From the NCBI GenBank assembly GCA_964642165.1, contig CAZXOC010000225.1, positions 1 to 12,554 of the forward strand: a stretch of 12,554 nt of DNA, read 5' to 3'. The position numbers and the translations under genes were made by a program. Positions 1 through 7,337 of the stretch are shown in pieces (the first letter of the stretch is position 1; each line of letters opens with the position of its first letter). Under the pieces are notes generated by a model that was not told the DNA's origin, searched no databases, and saw only the letters and a list, made by a program, of their open reading frames with translations. The stretch is from CAYRVX01 sp964642165. Lineage in GTDB: Bacteria > Planctomycetota > Phycisphaerae > SM23-33.

Positions 1-287
1 TCCTTGGCCGCCCGGATGATGACCTGGTTGAGCTGGGGGTCCATGCCCATGCCGGCCTGGTTGGACTGCGACGGCAGGCGCTTCAGCTCCGATTCGACGA
101 TGGAGACAATGCGATCGATCGGGACGCCGACCTTCGCCAGCAGCGGTCCCGCCAAGCCGCCCTCCTGCCTGAGCAGCGCGTGGAGGATATGCAGGGGGGT
201 AACGGCGGCGTGGCCGACGTCCATCGCCGCGCCCTGGGCGGTGGCCAACGCCTCCTGAGCCTTGACCGTCCACTTGTCCAGACGCAT
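1..287 (-). CDS. clpB: ClpB disaggregase, N-terminal fragment (gene runs off the window)
   Basis: This is the first 95 codons of a Hsp100 ClpB chaperone, which with DnaK/DnaJ rescues aggregated proteins in the cytoplasm. The protein begins MRLDKWTVKAQEALATAQ, the typical ClpB opening, and continues through the helical Clp_N repeats (PLHILHALLRQEGG, then GPLLAKVGV), which bind substrate. The ATPase domains lie beyond base 1. The start is the ATG at 285-287, with GGAGG (minus strand, bases 295-299) seven bases upstream. ClpA and ClpC share the Clp_N fold, but the MRLDK start and spacing favour ClpB. The upstream 224 bases (288-511) hold only short GC-rich stems and no gene that I can support; no CIRCE operator is visible. 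Confidence 0.92.
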   Translation of the reverse strand, partial: MRLDKWTVKAQEALATAQGAAMDVGHAAVTPLHILHALLRQEGGLAGPLLAKVGVPIDRIVSIVESELKRLPSQSNQAGMGMDPQLNQVIIRAAK

Positions 288-511
288 GGTACCACCTCCC
301 TGCGCCGGGAAGTGCAACAGCCGTGCCGGAGACGTAAGCTCATTATCTGCGTACTGTTGTTGGCAGAACGCCTGTCAGAATGCCCCTGCCGGGACCCCGG
401 CGGCCATTTAGGCAGCCCCCCGACCGACGGCGCGGACCCGCCGCCCCAGACGGCGCGATGGTCCGCCCGGCGATTCCCCTGGACGCGCGACCGGCCGTGA
501 CGGCGGCCGAC

Positions 512-688
512 CTATCGGTCCATCGTCCGCTGCGCCTGCTCGATCGCCCGGTTGATCCTCCCGGCGTGGGTGTTGGGGTTCTCCGTTGCCTCGGCCGCCT
601 GCTTCGACGTGTAGGCGATGAAGCCCATCGCGGCCAGCATGACGACGGCCACGAGCGCAAGCAAGGCCTTCTTGCCCCTGGAAAGCAT
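512..688 (-). CDS. Small single-pass membrane protein, 58 residues, unknown function
   Basis: I do not recognise this family. The predicted product starts MLSRGKKALLALVAVVMLAA and has a positively charged N-terminus (R4, K6, K7). One hydrophobic segment follows at about residues 8-26, then a polar tail of about 32 residues rich in Ala, Glu, Gln and Arg that is probably helical. It looks like a signal-anchored protein with its tail outside the cytoplasm. The ATG at 686-688 is chosen because AGGAGG (minus strand, bases 695-700) sits six bases upstream and the membrane anchor starts at once; the same frame stays open further upstream without a comparable signal. It lies on the same strand as clpB, 224 bases upstream of it, and is divergent from the secretion cluster. 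There are no Cys residues, so it is not a lipoprotein. Confidence 0.68.
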   Translation of the reverse strand: MLSRGKKALLALVAVVMLAAMGFIAYTSKQAAEATENPNTHAGRINRAIEQAQRTMDR

Positions 689-734
689 GCACTCCCTCCT
701 GTGACATCGACCTATGGGCGAGATGCCAGCGTCC

Positions 735-762
735 CCGTGGAGGCTACGATTCAGCTCCACGG
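735..762. repeat. Inverted repeat, possible operator or leader hairpin
   Basis: CCGTGGAG at 735-742 is mirrored by CTCCACGG at 755-762. Allowing a one-base bulge at G742, the stem extends to CCGTGGA + GCT against AGC + TCCACGG, ten pairs around a seven-base loop. It lies 47 to 74 bases upstream of the start of the small membrane-protein gene, so it could be an operator or a hairpin in that gene's leader. No T-run follows on either strand, which argues against a terminator. Confidence 0.4.
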
Positions 763-881
763 CGAGCCAATGCCGCGCGGCGGGGGAGCGCTCTTGAGGC
801 TTGTCGTTGCTCAAGTTCCGCCGTCGATGGCCGATGTTTGGGAACAAGAGTCTTGACGGACATCGTGTGGGAGGGCTGCGG

Positions 882-902
882 TGACAGCCAATGTGGCCGT
901 CA
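882..902. repeat. Imperfect inverted repeat upstream of the STAS gene
   Basis: TGACAGCC at 882-889 is mirrored by GGCCGTCA at 895-902 around a five-base spacer, with one mismatch (seven of eight positions pair). It sits about 100 bases upstream of the cluster's first start codon and 24 bases after a TTGACG box. It could be a binding site for a dimeric regulator, but the evidence is only the symmetry. Confidence 0.28.
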
Positions 903-1005
903 ACGGGTGCGGGGCCTTCGGCCTACGACAATCGGATGGCACCGGTCCACACGTCGTGGCAGGTCGGCGGCAGTCGCCCCGGCTGATGGCAGGGAGGACG
1001 GTGGC

Positions 1006-1341
1006 GTGGAGGTCATCGAACAGCGACAGGGCGACGTGGTGATCGTCAAGCCCCGCGGCCCGATCGCGGGGGACGATGCCGATTCGCTCGGTGGGCGCCT
1101 GGCACGGGTCCTGCGCGAGCAGTGCCGCGCCGTGGTCCTGGACGCCTCGGCTGTGCCTTTCGTCGACAGCCGGGGGCTCGAGATCCTCCTGGACGCCACC
1201 GAGCAGTTGATCCGCTCCGGCGAGGCGCTGAAGCTGTCCGGCGCGAACGACAGGCTGCGCGAGGTCCTGGAGCTGACGGAGCTCTCCTCCCTCTTCCAGC
1301 AGTTCGAGGACGTCGAGGCGGCTCTGGGGAGCTTGGCATGA
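1006..1341 (+). CDS. Stand-alone STAS-domain protein (anti-sigma-factor-antagonist type)
   Basis: A 111-residue protein with the length and layout of SpoIIAA/RsbV-like STAS domains: an N-terminal strand pair (VVIVKPRGPI, 11-20), helix, strand VVLDASAV (43-50), then the signature FVDSRGLEIL (52-61). In this family the Ser of the DSxGL motif, here S55, is the site phosphorylated by a partner anti-sigma kinase. The GTG at 1006 is chosen because GGGAGG (992-997) lies eight bases upstream and the STAS fold begins at once; a frame extending back to 838 has no motif. The stop overlaps the gspE start (ATGA), implying translational coupling. No kinase or phosphatase partner is in the window, so its role as a switch for the secretion cluster is inferred from position. 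Confidence 0.85.
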   Translation: MEVIEQRQGDVVIVKPRGPIAGDDADSLGGRLARVLREQCRAVVLDASAVPFVDSRGLEILLDATEQLIRSGEALKLSGANDRLREVLELTELSSLFQQFEDVEAALGSLA

Positions 1342-3104
1342 CCGCGCCGGCCAAGAGAGTCCGCATCGGCGAGGTCCTGGTGGAGGAGGGCATCCTCAAC
1401 CGGGCCCAGCTCGACCACGCGCTGGCCGAGCAGAAGTCCAGCGGCAAGTTCCTCGGGCAGATGCTCATCGAGCGGGGCCTGGTGACGGGCGAGGAGCTCC
1501 TCCAGGCGCTGGCCAAGCGTCTGGGCGTCCGCGCCTGTCAACTCCGCAGTGGGATGGTCGATCCGTCCCTGCTGAACCTGGTCGGCGAGGAGGAGGCCCT
1601 GCGCCTCAAGGCCCTGCCGATGTTCAAGGTCCGCGACACGCTGACCGTGGCGATGGCCGAGCCGCAGTCGCTGCCGAGCATCGACCGGTTGCGGCAGCTC
1701 ACCGGCTGTCACATCCGGCCGGTGCTGGCCCTGGAGGACCAGATCGCCCAGTGGATCAAGAGCTGCGCCGGCCCGGCGGCGGGGTTCAACCGCGTCCTGG
1801 CGTCGCTGACCGAGGCGGACGTGGAGTTCATCGACGGCGACGACGCCGACGGGGCGCCGGTGGCCGACCTGGACCAGCACGTCGACGGCAGCCCGGTGGT
1901 GAACCTGGTCAACATGGTGCTGCTCCGCGCGGTCAAGGACGGCGCCAGCGACATCCACGTCGAGCCGGACCGCAACATGACCCGCATCCGCTACCGCCTG
2001 GACGGGATCCTGCGGGACCTGATGAAGCCGCCGGCGACCATGCACGCGGCGATCGTCTCGCGGGTGAAGGTGACCGGGCGGATGGACATCGCCGAGAAGC
2101 GCCTCCCCCAGGAAGGGCGCGTCCGCATCAACGCCGAGGGACGGGAGATCGACCTGCGCATCTCCAGCATGCCCACCGTCCTGGGCGAGAAGATCGTCCT
2201 GCGGATCCTGGACAAGGCCAAGCTCCAGATCCCGCTGGAGGGCCTCGGCTTCCGCCCGGGGGCGTACGAGACCTTCCTCCGCATGCTGCGCCAGCCGCAC
2301 GGCCTGGTGCTGGTCACCGGCCCGACCGGCAGCGGCAAGACCACCACGCTGTACTCGGCGCTGAACCTGCTCCGCAGCCCGGAGCAGAACATCGTCACGG
2401 TCGAGGACCCCGTGGAGTACCAGTTGGAGCTGGTCAACCAGATCCAGGTCCACGAGTCGATCGGCATGACCTTCGCCCGGGCGCTGCGGAGCATCCTCCG
2501 CCAGGACCCGGACGTGATCATGGTGGGCGAGGTCCGCGACGAGGAGACCGCGCGGGTGGCGGTCCAGGCCGCCCTCACCGGCCACCTCGTGCTGGCCACC
2601 CTCCACACCAACGACGCGCCCGGCGCGGTGGCCCGCCTGATCGACATGGGCGTCGAGCCGTACCTGCTCTCCGGCGCCCTGGCCGGCGTGGCCGCCCAGC
2701 GCCTCGTCCGCACGGTCTGCCCGAACTGCGCCGAGCAGTACCAGCCCGACGAGGACGTGCTGATCCGCAGCGGGCTCGGCGCCGACGAGCGCCGGGCCTT
2801 CACGCGCGGCGCGGGCTGCCCGAGCTGCCACGAGTCGGGCTTCCTCGGGCGCACCGGCGTCTACGAGGTGATGGAAATCACCGCCGATCTCCGCCGCGCC
2901 GTCCGAAGCGGTATCTCCACACAGGAACTGCGCCAGGTCTGGATGAAGGCCGGAGGGCTGACCCTCCGCCAGGAAGGCCTGCTCACCGCCCTGGAAGGCC
3001 GGACCAGCCTGGAAGAGGTGGTGAGCGCTACTCACGGGGAGGGCGAATCGCTTCCGGAGTCGCTCGGCCGGAAGCTCGCCCCACAGCCCTCGGGTGCCGG
3101 GTAA
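1338..3104 (+). CDS. gspE: GspE/PilB-type assembly ATPase with N-terminal MshEN domain
   Basis: This is the cytoplasmic hexameric ATPase that powers pseudopilus or pilus assembly, 588 residues, about the usual PilB length. Residues 7-62 carry two tandem MshEN-type motifs (RIGEVLVEEGILNRAQLDHA, then FLGQMLIERGLVTGEELLQA); such domains bind cyclic-di-GMP in MshE and several PilB proteins. The ATPase core has Walker A GPTGSGKT (328-335), the Asp box around VEDPVEYQ (355-362), Walker B DPDVIMVGEVRD (390-401) and the His box ATLHTND (420-426). A zinc-binding tetracysteine is intact at C461, C464, C494 and C497. The ATG lies inside the stop of the STAS gene. All key residues look intact. A PilT-type retraction role is unlikely because of the MshEN and zinc modules. 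Confidence 0.97.
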   Translation: MTAPAKRVRIGEVLVEEGILNRAQLDHALAEQKSSGKFLGQMLIERGLVTGEELLQALAKRLGVRACQLRSGMVDPSLLNLVGEEEALRLKALPMFKVRDTLTVAMAEPQSLPSIDRLRQLTGCHIRPVLALEDQIAQWIKSCAGPAAGFNRVLASLTEADVEFIDGDDADGAPVADLDQHVDGSPVVNLVNMVLLRAVKDGASDIHVEPDRNMTRIRYRLDGILRDLMKPPATMHAAIVSRVKVTGRMDIAEKRLPQEGRVRINAEGREIDLRISSMPTVLGEKIVLRILDKAKLQIPLEGLGFRPGAYETFLRMLRQPHGLVLVTGPTGSGKTTTLYSALNLLRSPEQNIVTVEDPVEYQLELVNQIQVHESIGMTFARALRSILRQDPDVIMVGEVRDEETARVAVQAALTGHLVLATLHTNDAPGAVARLIDMGVEPYLLSGALAGVAAQRLVRTVCPNCAEQYQPDEDVLIRSGLGADERRAFTRGAGCPSCHESGFLGRTGVYEVMEITADLRRAVRSGISTQELRQVWMKAGGLTLRQEGLLTALEGRTSLEEVVSATHGEGESLPESLGRKLAPQPSGAG

Positions 3105-3113
3105 GGAGGACCC

Positions 3114-4334
3114 ATGAGGCTGGCCTATCGCGCGTACGAGAAATCCGGGCGAGAGGTGACCGACGTCATTGACGCCCCGGGCCCCGCCGAGGCCGCGGAG
3201 ACGCTCCGCCGGCAGGAGCTGTTCGTCACGGACATCTCGGCGGCGCCGGACGGTCCCGCGCAGCCGGCCGCCCGACAGCGCGTCCGGGGGGGCACGCACC
3301 GGCTGAAGGAGCTGGCCGTCTTCACCCGCCAGTTGTATGTCCTGCTGCGCGCCGGGACGCCGCTGGTCGAGGGCCTCCGCGCGCTGGAGCGCCAGACTCA
3401 GAGCGCCTCCTGGCGCGAGGTGGTCGCCGAGGTCCGCAAGCGTCTGGAGCAGGGGCAGCCTCTCTCCAGCGCCATGGCCAGCCGCCCGCAGGCGTTCGAC
3501 ACGGTCTACCGGAACATGATCGCCGCGGGCGAGTCCAGCGGGAAGCTCCCCGCCGTGCTGGACCGCCTGACCCGGCTGATCCGCAGACGCCTTCACGTTC
3601 GGCGCACGGTCCTCAGCGCGATGATCTACCCCTGCCTCCTGATCACGATCACCGTCGGCGTGCTGGTCGTGATGCTCACCATGGTGATCCCTCGCTTCGC
3701 GATCCTGTTCCAGTCGCTGGACGTTCCGCTGCCCCCCACCACCGCCGCGCTGATCGCCATCAGCAACGGACTTCGCTCGTACTGGTGGGCGGTGCTCGGC
3801 GGCGTGGCGGCCATCGTCGGGGCCGTGGTCGTCATCGGCCGCGCCGAGACGGGCAACCGCCTGCGCGACACGCTGGCCCTGAAGGTGCCGTACGTCGGCC
3901 GGCTCGTCCGCAGCTTCGCCACCGCGCAGATCACCCGCCTTCTCGGCGTCCTGCTGGACAGCCACCTGCCCGTCCTGGAGGCGCTGTACCTGACGCGGAA
4001 CGTCGTCTGGAACGTCCACTACGCCGAGCTGCTGGGGCGGGCCCAGGAGGCGGTCACCCATGGCCAGCCCATCAGCACGGCCTTTCGTGACACCGACCTG
4101 ATCAGCCCATCGGTCTACGAGGCGACGCGCAGCGGCGAGCAGAGCGGGCAGGTCAGCGCCCTGCTGCTGGACCTGGCCGACCTGCTCGACGAGGAGAACG
4201 AGATCGCCCTGAAGGGGCTGATCAGCGTGCTGGAGCCGTCGCTGTTGATCCTGATGGGCCTGGTGGTGGCCGTCGTGGCGTTGAGCATTTTCACGCCCCT
4301 GTTCGACGCCGCGGGCCTGGTGGGGGCCGGCTGA
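3114..4334 (+). CDS. gspF: GspF/PilC inner-membrane platform protein
   Basis: A 406-residue polytopic protein of typical GspF length. It anchors the assembly ATPase at the inner membrane and couples ATP hydrolysis to subunit insertion. Two T2SSF repeats are visible at about 67-190 and 269-391, each with the conserved glycine-rich turn (AGESSGKL at 138-145, SGEQSG at 340-345). Membrane segments are predicted at about 170-192, 222-241 and 374-394. The start has GGAGG a few bases upstream, nine bases after the gspE stop. Its stop overlaps the pilM ATG by one base (TGATG). Nothing appears missing. Confidence 0.96.
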   Translation: MRLAYRAYEKSGREVTDVIDAPGPAEAAETLRRQELFVTDISAAPDGPAQPAARQRVRGGTHRLKELAVFTRQLYVLLRAGTPLVEGLRALERQTQSASWREVVAEVRKRLEQGQPLSSAMASRPQAFDTVYRNMIAAGESSGKLPAVLDRLTRLIRRRLHVRRTVLSAMIYPCLLITITVGVLVVMLTMVIPRFAILFQSLDVPLPPTTAALIAISNGLRSYWWAVLGGVAAIVGAVVVIGRAETGNRLRDTLALKVPYVGRLVRSFATAQITRLLGVLLDSHLPVLEALYLTRNVVWNVHYAELLGRAQEAVTHGQPISTAFRDTDLISPSVYEATRSGEQSGQVSALLLDLADLLDEENEIALKGLISVLEPSLLILMGLVVAVVALSIFTPLFDAAGLVGAG

Positions 4335-5389
4335 TGAGTTGGCTGCAGCGTACATCGCGCAGGCCGGTCGGCGTGGACGTCGGGCGGCGGCACATCAAGG
4401 CGGCGCAGTTCAACCGCGGCGGCGCCGCCTGGCGCGCGCCGTCCGTTGCCGTCGCGCGGCGCGACGCCGCCGACGGGACCCTCGTTGCCGAGGACGCCCG
4501 CCAGGTGCGCCAGCTTCTGGGCAGCCGCGGCCTCCGCGGCGACGCCGTCGTGCTCGCCCTGCCGGCGGAGATGGTCCTGACCGGCATCCTGGAGCTGCCT
4601 CCACGCGATTCCGGGGCCCCCATCGATCGGCTTGCCGGGCAGGAGCTGGCCCGGATGCACAACGGCGATCCCGACTCGATCGAGGTGGCCTGCTGGGACC
4701 TGCCCGCCCCCGCCCGGGCGGCCAACACGACCTTCGTAATGGCCGTCGGCTGCCGCCACGACGACGCCAACGGCCTGATGGACCTCTTCGAGGAGCAGGG
4801 CCTCCACGTCGAGGCGCTGGAGGTCCACGCCTGTGCCGTCGCGCGGGCCTGCCGGGGCCTGATCGCGGAGACCTCCGGCCTGGCCGGCATCCTGGACGTG
4901 GGATGGGCCTCGGCGCGCCTGGTGCTCGTGTACCGGGGCGTGATTGTCTACGAGCGGCGGCTGGCGAAGGGCGGCCTCGACGGGCTCCTGCGCAGTCTCG
5001 GGCAGGAGTTGGGGCTGAGCACCGACGCGGCGGAGCGACTGCTGCGCGACGGTGGGCTGTCGAACGGCACGGGCCAAGCGCCCGGCGAAGGCCGAGGCGC
5101 CGGTGGCTTCGCCGCCGACGCGTGCTTCTCGGCCATGATCGACGAAATGCGAATCCCCTTGTCCTACCTCGCCAACCAGTACCCCGACGTGTCCATGGAG
5201 CGGCTGGTCCTGGTCGGCGGCGGCGCGACGATTCCCGGGCTGAAGGAGTACCTGTCGGCCGGGTTGGGCGTGCCGGTGCAGGTGGCCGGCCCGACGGACC
5301 TGGCGCCGTGCCCGGAGTCGTTCGACTCGGAACACGGCCCGGCGCTGGCGGTGGCCATGGGCCTGGGGCAGTTCGAGGAAGCCGGATAG
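4334..5389 (+). CDS. pilM: PilM-like actin-fold cytoplasmic assembly protein
   Basis: A 351-residue protein of the FtsA/PilM actin-like family, which in pili binds ATP and the N-terminal tail of PilN beneath the membrane. The expected nucleotide loops are present: phosphate-1 GVDVGRRHIKAAQF (13-26), phosphate-2 ILDVGWASARLVLV (186-199) and the adenosine motif LVLVGGGATIPG (291-302). No membrane segment is seen, so it corresponds to PilM, not to the fused GspL. A Gly/Ala-rich insertion at about 240-262 is unusual between helices. It starts inside the gspF stop and is followed after one base by the pilN start. Confidence 0.93.
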   Translation: MSWLQRTSRRPVGVDVGRRHIKAAQFNRGGAAWRAPSVAVARRDAADGTLVAEDARQVRQLLGSRGLRGDAVVLALPAEMVLTGILELPPRDSGAPIDRLAGQELARMHNGDPDSIEVACWDLPAPARAANTTFVMAVGCRHDDANGLMDLFEEQGLHVEALEVHACAVARACRGLIAETSGLAGILDVGWASARLVLVYRGVIVYERRLAKGGLDGLLRSLGQELGLSTDAAERLLRDGGLSNGTGQAPGEGRGAGGFAADACFSAMIDEMRIPLSYLANQYPDVSMERLVLVGGGATIPGLKEYLSAGLGVPVQVAGPTDLAPCPESFDSEHGPALAVAMGLGQFEEAG

Positions 5390-5390
5390 C

Positions 5391-6020
5391 GTGAAGTGCG
5401 TGAACCTCATCCCGGCCGGTCGGCGCGAGGCGCGAGCCCGGCGGCGTCATCTGCGCCGGCTCGGCGCGGTTGTGGCGGTCTGCGCCGCGGCGGTGTTGGG
5501 CGGCTACGTCGCCTGCTACGCCCTCGACGACGGGGAGGGCTCGCGGCTGCTGGGGGAGGCCCGCGGCGAGGTCGAGCGGCTCGGCATGGCGCACGAGGAG
5601 ATGAGGTCGCTGCGCCGCCAGATCTCCGACGCGCGGCGGAAGCTCGCCGCCGCGCGGATGCGCGCCAAGCACCCGGACTGGAGCCTGCTGTTGGCCATGC
5701 TGGCCGGCCACGTCAGCGATGAGCTCATCCTGGAGCGGTGTTGTCTGCGTCCGGTCAAGCCCGGCTCGCAGGACGCAGGCCGCACGCCCGCGCCCGGCGG
5801 GACGGCCCCGGGCGGGCAGGTCGAGAGATACGTCCTCGAGCTGACGGGCCTGGCCAGGTCTCAGACCGCCGTCTCGCAGTTCGTCCTGCGTCTGGAGAAG
5901 AGCGGCGTGTTCCGGGAAGTCCGGCTGGTGAAGACCCACCGCCGGGAGTTCCGGAACGCCAAGGTCGTGGGGTTCCGTGTGGAGTGCTCGCTGAGCGGAG
6001 AACGAGAGAGGACGCCGTGA
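5391..6020 (+). CDS. pilN: PilN-like inner-membrane assembly protein
   Basis: A 209-residue bitopic protein. The N-terminal VNLIPAGRR (4-12) is the family hallmark, the short cytoplasmic tail that docks into PilM. It is followed by an Arg-rich stretch, a membrane helix at about 24-44, a coiled coil at about 50-90 and a periplasmic ferredoxin-like domain at about 95-200 (PDWSLLLAMLAGHVSDE, then SQFVLRLEKSGVFREVRLV). A Pro/Gly-rich loop at about 121-142 interrupts that domain. The GTG start is one base after the pilM stop, with GAGGAA inside the end of pilM about eleven bases upstream. The stop overlaps the next GTG (GTGA). Confidence 0.88.
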   Translation: MKCVNLIPAGRREARARRRHLRRLGAVVAVCAAAVLGGYVACYALDDGEGSRLLGEARGEVERLGMAHEEMRSLRRQISDARRKLAAARMRAKHPDWSLLLAMLAGHVSDELILERCCLRPVKPGSQDAGRTPAPGGTAPGGQVERYVLELTGLARSQTAVSQFVLRLEKSGVFREVRLVKTHRREFRNAKVVGFRVECSLSGERERTP

Positions 6021-6592
6021 GCCGGTCGGACCGGAAAGGACGGTTGTCTCTTCGCCGCGTCGACGCGCTGGCCGCGGGCGTGTGCCTGGCGGCGGCGCTG
6101 CCGCTGTGCTTCGCCAGCGTCAATCCCCTCCTCCGTTCCGGAGACGACGCCTCGCAGCGGAAGGCCCAACTGGCGACTCTCCGGAGGCAGGCCGGACGCG
6201 CCGACCGGTCGCTGGTCGCGCAGAGGAAGCGGCTCGAGGCCCTCCGCGCGGAGGTGGACAAGCACACGTCGCGGTCCCTCTCGGCGGGCAACCTCAATCG
6301 CCGGATCGCGAAGCTGACGGAGTTGGCCGTCACCACCGGGCTGGAGGTGGACGAGATCCTGCCCGGCGTCCCGGCTCGGACCGGGCGCGCGCGGACCGTT
6401 CCCGTCAAGCTGACCGCCAGCGGCAGCTACCCGACCTGCGTCGTGTTCCTCGCCAATCTCACCGAGGCCTTCCCCGACACGTCGGTCGGGTCGTTCGAGC
6501 TGACCGGGTATCCCCAGCACCCCGCGCGGCCGGCCAAGCTCCAGGTGGACCTCCGCTGGCACCTCGCCGCAGCACCCGAGCCCCAGAAATAG
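6017..6592 (+). CDS. pilO: PilO-like inner-membrane assembly protein
   Basis: A 191-residue bitopic protein that would pair with the PilN-like neighbour to form the periplasmic alignment complex. It has a basic N-terminus, a membrane helix at about 16-36, a coiled coil at about 46-85, then a PilO-type domain at about 92-185 (LNRRIAKLTELAVTTGLEV followed by KLTASGSYPTCVVFLANL, the typical helix and strand pair). The GTG at 6017 is used because it overlaps the pilN stop, with GAGAGG (6006-6011) five bases upstream. Sequence identity in this family is low; the call rests on order, topology and these motifs. Confidence 0.84.
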   Translation: MSRSDRKGRLSLRRVDALAAGVCLAAALPLCFASVNPLLRSGDDASQRKAQLATLRRQAGRADRSLVAQRKRLEALRAEVDKHTSRSLSAGNLNRRIAKLTELAVTTGLEVDEILPGVPARTGRARTVPVKLTASGSYPTCVVFLANLTEAFPDTSVGSFELTGYPQHPARPAKLQVDLRWHLAAAPEPQK

Positions 6593-6641
6593 CCCCCGCC
6601 CGTTCGCCCCGGGCCGATCCGTATCCTCTACTGCCCTTTGT

Positions 6642-7199
6642 ATGGCGCTTCCGAAGAGGAAAACGGTGCTAGCGGTCCTGCTGGGCCTCGCGCTTGCGGT
6701 GTTCGTCGCGGACCGGGTCTTTCTCGGCCTGAGCCCCTCCAGTGCCGGCGAGACCGCGTCCTCTGCCGCACCGCAGACCCCCAGCCCCGGGCCGTCCACT
6801 TCCGGCCGGTCTCCGCAGGGAGCCGGTGCCGGGCTCAGCCTCGACGCGGGACCCGGACTGGCAGACAGGCTCGAGGAGCTCGCCGCACGGCACGAGTGGG
6901 ACGCCCAGACCGTCCGGGACGCCTTCCGCGCCCCGGCGAGCTGGATCGCCAAGCCGACTCCCGCGGTGGCGAAGCCCAACTCCGACGAGCTGCGGGCCCG
7001 GCGCTTCCGTGAGCGATACAAGCTCTCTGCAACAGCAGTTACGGGCGGAGGGGGCATCGCGATCATCAACGGCCAGTGCCTTGCCGTGGGGCAGGAACTG
7101 GACGGCTTCAAGCTGGTTGCCGTCGATCGCAGCTCGGCCACCTTCCTCCGCAACAAGGTCCGGGTACGGCTCGCCCTCGCCCAGGGGACCGCCACCTGA
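6642..7199 (+). CDS. PilP/GspC-like periplasmic linker protein
   Basis: A 185-residue protein in the place where PilP or GspC usually sits. It has a basic N-terminus (KRK at 5-7), one membrane anchor at about 8-27, a long disordered Ser/Pro/Gly/Ala linker at about 31-70, a motif RDAFRAP (92-98) recalling the RDPF motif of PilP proteins, and a small beta domain at about 124-180 (ATAVTGGGGIAIINGQCLAV, then LVAVDRSSATFLRNKVRV) like the homology region of GspC/PilP. That domain would contact the secretin. The ATG at 6642 has no clear ribosome site; a GTG at 6666 has GAGGAAAA just upstream but would cut off the charged N-terminus, so I keep the ATG. It is not a lipoprotein. Confidence 0.74.
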   Translation: MALPKRKTVLAVLLGLALAVFVADRVFLGLSPSSAGETASSAAPQTPSPGPSTSGRSPQGAGAGLSLDAGPGLADRLEELAARHEWDAQTVRDAFRAPASWIAKPTPAVAKPNSDELRARRFRERYKLSATAVTGGGGIAIINGQCLAVGQELDGFKLVAVDRSSATFLRNKVRVRLALAQGTAT

Positions 7200-7229
7200 A
7201 GAGACGCCCGGCAGCCGCCCATCCCCCGG

Positions 7230-7312
7230 ATCGATCCAGGCACGGGAAGGCCGGCCTGAAGCTATGCAAAACGAGAATCCTAAGTTAAGTCGCGATGGCC
7301 GCCTGTCGAAGT
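7230..7312 (+). promoter_or_regulatory. Structured leader resembling a cyclic-di-GMP-I (GEMM) riboswitch
   Basis: This non-coding leader lies between the PilP/GspC-like gene and gspG. A hairpin at 7237-7258 (CAGGC and CGG paired with CCG and GCCTG) comes first, then GCAAA at 7266-7270, CCTAAG at 7279-7284, GATGG at 7294-7298 and CGAAG at 7307-7311. The order of GCAAA, CCTAA, a short loop, (T/G)ATGG, GCC and CGAA matches my memory of the 3' half of GEMM-I RNAs, in which CCUAAG with UAUGG forms the tetraloop receptor. Against the call, the hairpin lacks a clean GNRA loop and the second stem is weak. Placement before a pseudopilin gene is common for this class. If real, it would let cyclic-di-GMP set gspG expression. 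Confidence 0.45.
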
Positions 7313-7337
7313 AGACCACAAGCCGTTGGGTACGACA
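7304..7337 (+). promoter_or_regulatory. Possible expression-platform hairpin in the gspG leader
   Basis: TGTCG at 7304-7308 can pair with CGACA at 7333-7337, with a weaker inner helix (CCA/TGG). The 5' arm is the last conserved-looking part of the leader core, so pairing could compete with it, as riboswitch expression platforms do. The stem is only five pairs and there is no T-run, so it may be incidental. Confidence 0.22.

Larger units (their letters stand above)
689..1005. other. Gene-free divergent intergenic region with two dyads
   Basis: These 317 bases separate the small membrane-protein gene (leftward) from the STAS-gspE cluster (rightward), so promoters for both should lie here. I see no convincing sigma-70 promoter. 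A TTGACG at 853-858 has no good -10 partner at normal spacing. Two inverted repeats are present and listed separately. Open frames crossing the region look like ordinary high-GC read-through: they lack a good ribosome site and any recognisable motif. Confidence 0.6.

Noticed and set aside
342..370. GATAAT-like -10 box upstream of clpB (minus strand)
   Set aside because: No -35 element better than three of six matches is found at 15-18 bases, and no heat-shock sigma or CIRCE pattern is seen.
388..401. GC-rich palindrome (GCCGG/CCGGC) as a terminator for the small membrane-protein gene
   Set aside because: It is five pairs only, has no T-run on the relevant strand, and lies over 100 bases past the stop; such stems are frequent in DNA of this composition.
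853..881. TTGACG box as a promoter for the STAS-gspE cluster
   Set aside because: The -10 position at normal spacing reads as GC-rich sequence with no TATAAT-like match.
838..1005. Upstream extension of the STAS gene to an ATG at 838
   Set aside because: The extra 56 codons show no motif, while the GTG at 1006 has a well-spaced GGGAGG and begins exactly where the STAS fold should.
900..5939. Very long open frames on the minus strand opposite the gspE-pilN genes
   Set aside because: They lie antisense to genes with clear family motifs, have low-complexity Arg/Gln/Asp/His-rich translations and no ribosome site. High GC with strong third-position bias creates such open frames by chance.
6666..6668. 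GTG as the start of the PilP/GspC-like gene
   Set aside because: It has a better ribosome site than the ATG at 6642 but would remove the basic residues that should orient the membrane anchor. It is kept only as an alternative.
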